Source of the DNA: Deltaproteobacteria bacterium
Lineage (GTDB): Bacteria; Bdellovibrionota; UBA1018; UBA923
Assembly: GCA_016194725.1 (NCBI GenBank)
Contig: JACQAW010000008.1
Location: 1 to 8,560 of the forward strand
Reading direction: 5' to 3'
Length of the DNA: 8,560 bases
Shown: positions 6,071 to 8,560 of the stretch, in pieces
Numbering within the stretch: position 1 is the first letter of the stretch
Layout: each line of letters opens with the position of its first letter
Translations under genes and position numbers: made by a program
Notes under the pieces: generated by a model
What the model was told of the DNA's origin: nothing
The model's database searches: none
The model's input: only the letters and a program-made list of their open reading frames with translations

Positions 6071-6997
6071 ATGAGAGATTCTCTTGTGCGCATGCCTGTA
6101 GCCAATCCTGTCAAATCCGCGGCGCCCGCCATCCGCCGGGAAACCGATCGCATTGACTGGGTAACTTCGATTCCGTTTCTAACCATGCATGTAGCTGCCA
6201 TAGCTGGGCTGTTTTACTTTTCGGTAACCTGGCAGGGCATCGCATTATGCGTGGGCATGTATTATCTGCGCATGTTTGGCATCACGGCCGGCTATCACCG
6301 TTATTTCTCACACCGCAGCTACAAAACAGGCCGCGGTTTTCAATTCGTGTTGGCACTGCTGGGCGGCCTTTCGGTACAAAAAGGCGCGTTGTGGTGGGCG
6401 GCCAACCATCGCCACCATCATCGGTACTCGGATATGCCCGAAGACGTGCATTCACCGGTGCTTCGTGGCTTCTGGTGGTCCCATGTGGGCTGGGTCATCT
6501 CAAGAACGTATGACCAGACCGACCTGAATCAGATTCGCGACTTTGCCAAATACCCAGAACTGCTTTGGCTCAACAAGCATTTCCTTTTTCCGGTGGTCAC
6601 GCTTTCTTTCGTGCTGTTGGGCCTTGGCGGCATGCCCGCTGTATACTGGGGCTTCGTGGCCAGCACTGTACTTCTGTGGCACGGCACCTTCACGGTAAAC
6701 TCACTGGCGCACGTTTGGGGCACGCGCCGGTTTGACACGACCGACGACAGCCGCAACAACTTCTGGATCGCGATGCTGACCATGGGCGAAGGCTGGCACA
6801 ACAACCACCACCATTACCTGAGCTCGGCCCGGCAGGGTTTCATATGGTGGGAAATCGACGCCAGCTATTACACGTTAAAAGCCCTGGAAAAGCTGGGCCT
6901 GGTATGGGACCTGCGCGCGCCTCCAAATGTTTCGGCCGTGGAAGCCAAAGAACCCGTCGAAGTTGCGACAAATGACTCGCTCACCGCGGCAGTTTGA
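6071..6997 (+). CDS. Acyl-CoA desaturase, Δ9 (stearoyl-CoA desaturase-like)
   Basis: This is an integral-membrane di-iron desaturase that uses O2 and electrons to place a cis double bond, usually at C9, in a saturated fatty acyl chain, so adjusting membrane fluidity. The three histidine boxes of the family are present and in order: HRYFSH (76-81), HRHHH (113-117) and HNNHHH (243-248). A further conserved His is seen in SLAHVWG (211-217), along with AGYHR and GEGWHNNHH contexts typical of SCD/OLE1-type enzymes. Hydrophobic segments at about 33-55, 57-73, 90-108, 171-188 and 190-205 fit the four-helix membrane topology. The length of 308 is normal for the bacterial form, and no cytochrome b5 domain is fused, so an external electron donor is needed. 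The frame is closed by TAA at 6053-6055. ATG 6071 has only a weak ribosome-binding site, and ATG 6092 (residue 8) is a possible alternative start. It converges on the methyltransferase nine bases away. Confidence 0.94.
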   Translation: MRDSLVRMPVANPVKSAAPAIRRETDRIDWVTSIPFLTMHVAAIAGLFYFSVTWQGIALCVGMYYLRMFGITAGYHRYFSHRSYKTGRGFQFVLALLGGLSVQKGALWWAANHRHHHRYSDMPEDVHSPVLRGFWWSHVGWVISRTYDQTDLNQIRDFAKYPELLWLNKHFLFPVVTLSFVLLGLGGMPAVYWGFVASTVLLWHGTFTVNSLAHVWGTRRFDTTDDSRNNFWIAMLTMGEGWHNNHHHYLSSARQGFIWWEIDASYYTLKALEKLGLVWDLRAPPNVSAVEAKEPVEVATNDSLTAAV

Positions 6998-6999
6998 CC

Positions 7000-7021
7000 G
7001 AACGGACTAAGCGTTCTTTTT
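7000..7021 (+). terminator. Weak intrinsic terminator after the desaturase
   Basis: Three bases past the desaturase stop, GAACG (7000-7004) and CGTTC (7012-7016) form a 5-bp stem with a 7-base loop, directly followed by TTTTT (7017-7021). The orientation and T-tract fit termination of plus-strand transcripts. The stem is short, so termination may be leaky. The element lies over the last codons of the opposing methyltransferase gene. Confidence 0.45.
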
Positions 7022-7993
7022 AAGATGCAAAAACCAGAGCTCGATGCGCTCGATACCCTGCTCGGCATACCCTTGCTTGCGCGCGACCGCCTGATTGAAG
7101 TGCGAATGCACGCAGCGTTTTTCGACAAAGTCCCAGCGCTGCCGGTCCAGGCGATCGAAAAACACGCCGATGCCGTTGACAATGGGGTTGGTTGCGAGCA
7201 TCAGCACCTCACCGCCCTCGCGCAGATGGCGCCAGGAAAAATCCAGAAACAGCAATGGCAGCTCGACGCCGAGTTTTCCACCGTCACGATGCACGTAAGC
7301 CGCGTCTTTTGAAGGCACGACCATGGGCGGGTTCATGATCACGATGTCGAAAGCATGACCCGTGGCCGCGGTTTCAGCGGCAGGCTCACCAATCGCGGCC
7401 ATTTCGAAACGAATGTTCTTGAAGCCCAGGGCCGCGGCATTGGTTCGAGCCCAGCTGATTGAACGCTCGGAAACATCGAGACCCAGTACCACATCGGCAA
7501 CGCCGGCCACCTCGAAGCACAGCGCGCCCGAGCTGCAGCCCAGATCGAGCACGCGCTTTCCGATGAAACCTTCCAGGTCGCGGTTCAAGGCACGGGCAAA
7601 CCACGCGCTTTCGGCGGCATAATGGACGTACCCGCCGCTGCGCTCCTGATCGGGCGGCCAGTGGTCGTGCACGATATGCACGTCGCCGGCGCCGCTCACC
7701 GCCATGGTCGACTTGTAGGTCGGCGAAGGATTCGTGCTGGCACCCGCGTCGCCGCTGGCGTCGCGGATAAATTCGTCGGCAAGCACCGTCTTGATGACCA
7801 CGTCGCCCAAACCATCGCCGATGAGCTCGTCTTTACTGACGGGCAGCCCCAGGCCCAGTAGTTTGACCAATGGCCGAAAAGCAGACGGATCTTTACGAAA
7901 GGTAAGCAGGCGATCGGGCGTCTGCGGCTGCCACTCGTAGCCGGCGTCACGCAACACCGAAAACAGCAACCGCATCGAGCCCGGTTTACTCAT
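7007..7993 (-). CDS. Class I SAM-dependent methyltransferase with MTS-like domain and N-terminal extension
   Basis: This is a predicted SAM-dependent methyltransferase of 328 residues. The C-terminal half has motif I VLDLGCSSGAL (148-158), the acidic end of strand 2 GLDVSE (171-176), and NPPMV (221-225) followed by a YVHRDGG block (233-239). The NPP tetrapeptide is typical of enzymes methylating planar amide or amine nitrogens (N5-glutamine, N6-adenine, N2-guanine). The first 110 residues are a separate domain with a winged-helix look (PLVKLLGLGLPVSKDELIGD, 41-60) and a strand pair around 95-112. This overall plan recalls actinobacterial MTS-domain proteins annotated as N5-glutamine methyltransferases, but the substrate is not shown here. 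It could modify a translation factor, ribosomal protein, rRNA or a small molecule. Its ATG overlaps the TGA of the upstream transporter (ATGA, 7993-7990), which implies translational coupling, and its own ribosome-binding site is weak. Confidence 0.85.
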   Translation of the reverse strand: MSKPGSMRLLFSVLRDAGYEWQPQTPDRLLTFRKDPSAFRPLVKLLGLGLPVSKDELIGDGLGDVVIKTVLADEFIRDASGDAGASTNPSPTYKSTMAVSGAGDVHIVHDHWPPDQERSGGYVHYAAESAWFARALNRDLEGFIGKRVLDLGCSSGALCFEVAGVADVVLGLDVSERSISWARTNAAALGFKNIRFEMAAIGEPAAETAATGHAFDIVIMNPPMVVPSKDAAYVHRDGGKLGVELPLLFLDFSWRHLREGGEVLMLATNPIVNGIGVFFDRLDRQRWDFVEKRCVHSHFNQAVARKQGYAEQGIERIELWFLHLKKNA

Positions 7994-8560
7994 GCTTCGT
8001 AGCTACCCCATTTTTTCGCCATCTGGCTATACACGATCATGCACAAAGCCGAAGCAATGCCGATGGCCGTAAACGAATACCAGAGCTGATACGGGTGATA
8101 AGCGTCCCAAAGCACTTTCGTTACCTCGGCTGGAGTCTGATGCAACGCCGTCTGCAAAGTGGTCATCGCATCGGTGCGCTTGAGCTTTTCGAGCGCATCG
8201 GTGGCGATAAGGGCGTGGTCTTTCAAATAACGCAGAGCCAACACCGCTTTGTCACCTTGTGTGTCATAGATCTGACCGCCCATCTTCGAGCCGTAAAACC
8301 AGCCAATGGCCAGAGGCACGTTGGCATAACCCAGATACAGCCCCTTTTTCCCCTCGGGCGCGATAACCGCGAGGTACTCGTTCATCTTGGGGCTGGCCGC
8401 CATTTCACCGAACGAGAACAGGAATATACCAAGCAAGCAGCCGAAGCCCGACATGGTGTAACCGGCAACGACCAGGCCGATTGACGAAAGCACGATGCCA
8501 AGAACAATCGAGCTCAAGCGCCGCATGCGGCCCACCAGAGCGGCAACCGGGATCATGAAC
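7990..8560 (-). CDS. MFS transporter, POT-like, C-terminal part (partial, cut by window edge)
   Basis: This is the C-terminal portion of a multi-pass inner-membrane transporter; the frame stays open through the right edge, so the ATG at 8556 is probably internal. Counting from that Met, hydrophobic helices lie at about 15-32, 38-50, 74-92 and 158-178, consistent with the last four helices of a 12-helix MFS protein. The loop VGRMRR (8-13) fits the basic turn between helices 8 and 9. GEMAASP (50-56), then LAVIAPEGKKGLYLGY (62-77), resembles the GE..SP / AP..G..MG pattern of peptide (POT/PTR2) transporters, so an oligopeptide or related solute is possible. A soluble stretch of about 60 residues (97-157) between the last two helices is unusually long. 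The stop overlaps the start of the methyltransferase. The substrate is unknown. Confidence 0.8.
   Translation of the reverse strand, partial: FMIPVAALVGRMRRLSSIVLGIVLSSIGLVVAGYTMSGFGCLLGIFLFSFGEMAASPKMNEYLAVIAPEGKKGLYLGYANVPLAIGWFYGSKMGGQIYDTQGDKAVLALRYLKDHALIATDALEKLKRTDAMTTLQTALHQTPAEVTKVLWDAYHPYQLWYSFTAIGIASALCMIVYSQMAKKWGSYEA

Noticed and set aside
6074..6084. Odd-centred palindrome AGAGA-T-TCTCT just inside the desaturase start
   Set aside because: Five-base arms within coding sequence are expected by chance, and no related copy is seen upstream.
6023..7003. The 8-mer GACCGAAC occurring both before (6023-6030) and just after (6996-7003) the desaturase gene
   Set aside because: It is too short to mark a mobile element or attachment site; there are no inverted ends or target duplication, and the second copy is part of the terminator stem. 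Probably chance.

Overview
The window looks like ordinary chromosomal DNA from a moderately GC-rich, aerobic, diderm (outer-membrane) bacterium. It has dense coding and short intergenic gaps. Three genes point this way: an LpxH-like metallophosphoesterase (lipid A type chemistry), a Δ9-type acyl-CoA desaturase (oxygen-dependent), and a regulator resembling the TIGR02147/DUF4423 group, which I associate with Fibrobacter, Bdellovibrio-like bacteria and some spirochaetes. A spirochaete of the Leptospirales or a bdellovibrio-type lineage would fit, but this is a weak inference and no marker gene settles it.

Layout. At the left edge is the first part of a minus-strand membrane protein, divergent from the rest. 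A plus-strand pair follows: a membrane-embedded metallophosphoesterase (161-1600) and the ABC-F translation factor EttA (1663-3342). EttA converges on a minus-strand pair: a short-form malic enzyme (4310-5656), with a probable DNA-binding regulator (3364-4269) downstream of it. Divergent from the malic enzyme, on the plus strand, are a small secreted six-cysteine protein (5718-6011) and the fatty-acid desaturase (6071-6997). These meet a minus-strand operon of a truncated MFS transporter (7990 to the right edge) and a class I methyltransferase (7007-7993), joined by an ATGA stop/start overlap.

How the genes may work together. The phosphoesterase and the desaturase both act on envelope lipids, and malic enzyme can supply pyruvate and NAD(P)H for lipid synthesis. 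A loose envelope/lipid theme is therefore possible but not proven by synteny alone. The regulator is placed to be co-transcribed with malic enzyme. The transporter and methyltransferase are very likely translationally coupled.

There are no tRNA or rRNA genes, insertion sequences, CRISPR arrays or phage genes, and no gene-free stretch longer than about 300 bases. I see no clear new multi-gene system. The most unusual items are the membrane insertion inside the phosphoesterase catalytic domain, the small Cys/Lys/Pro-rich secreted protein, and the repeat-bearing leader of the desaturase.
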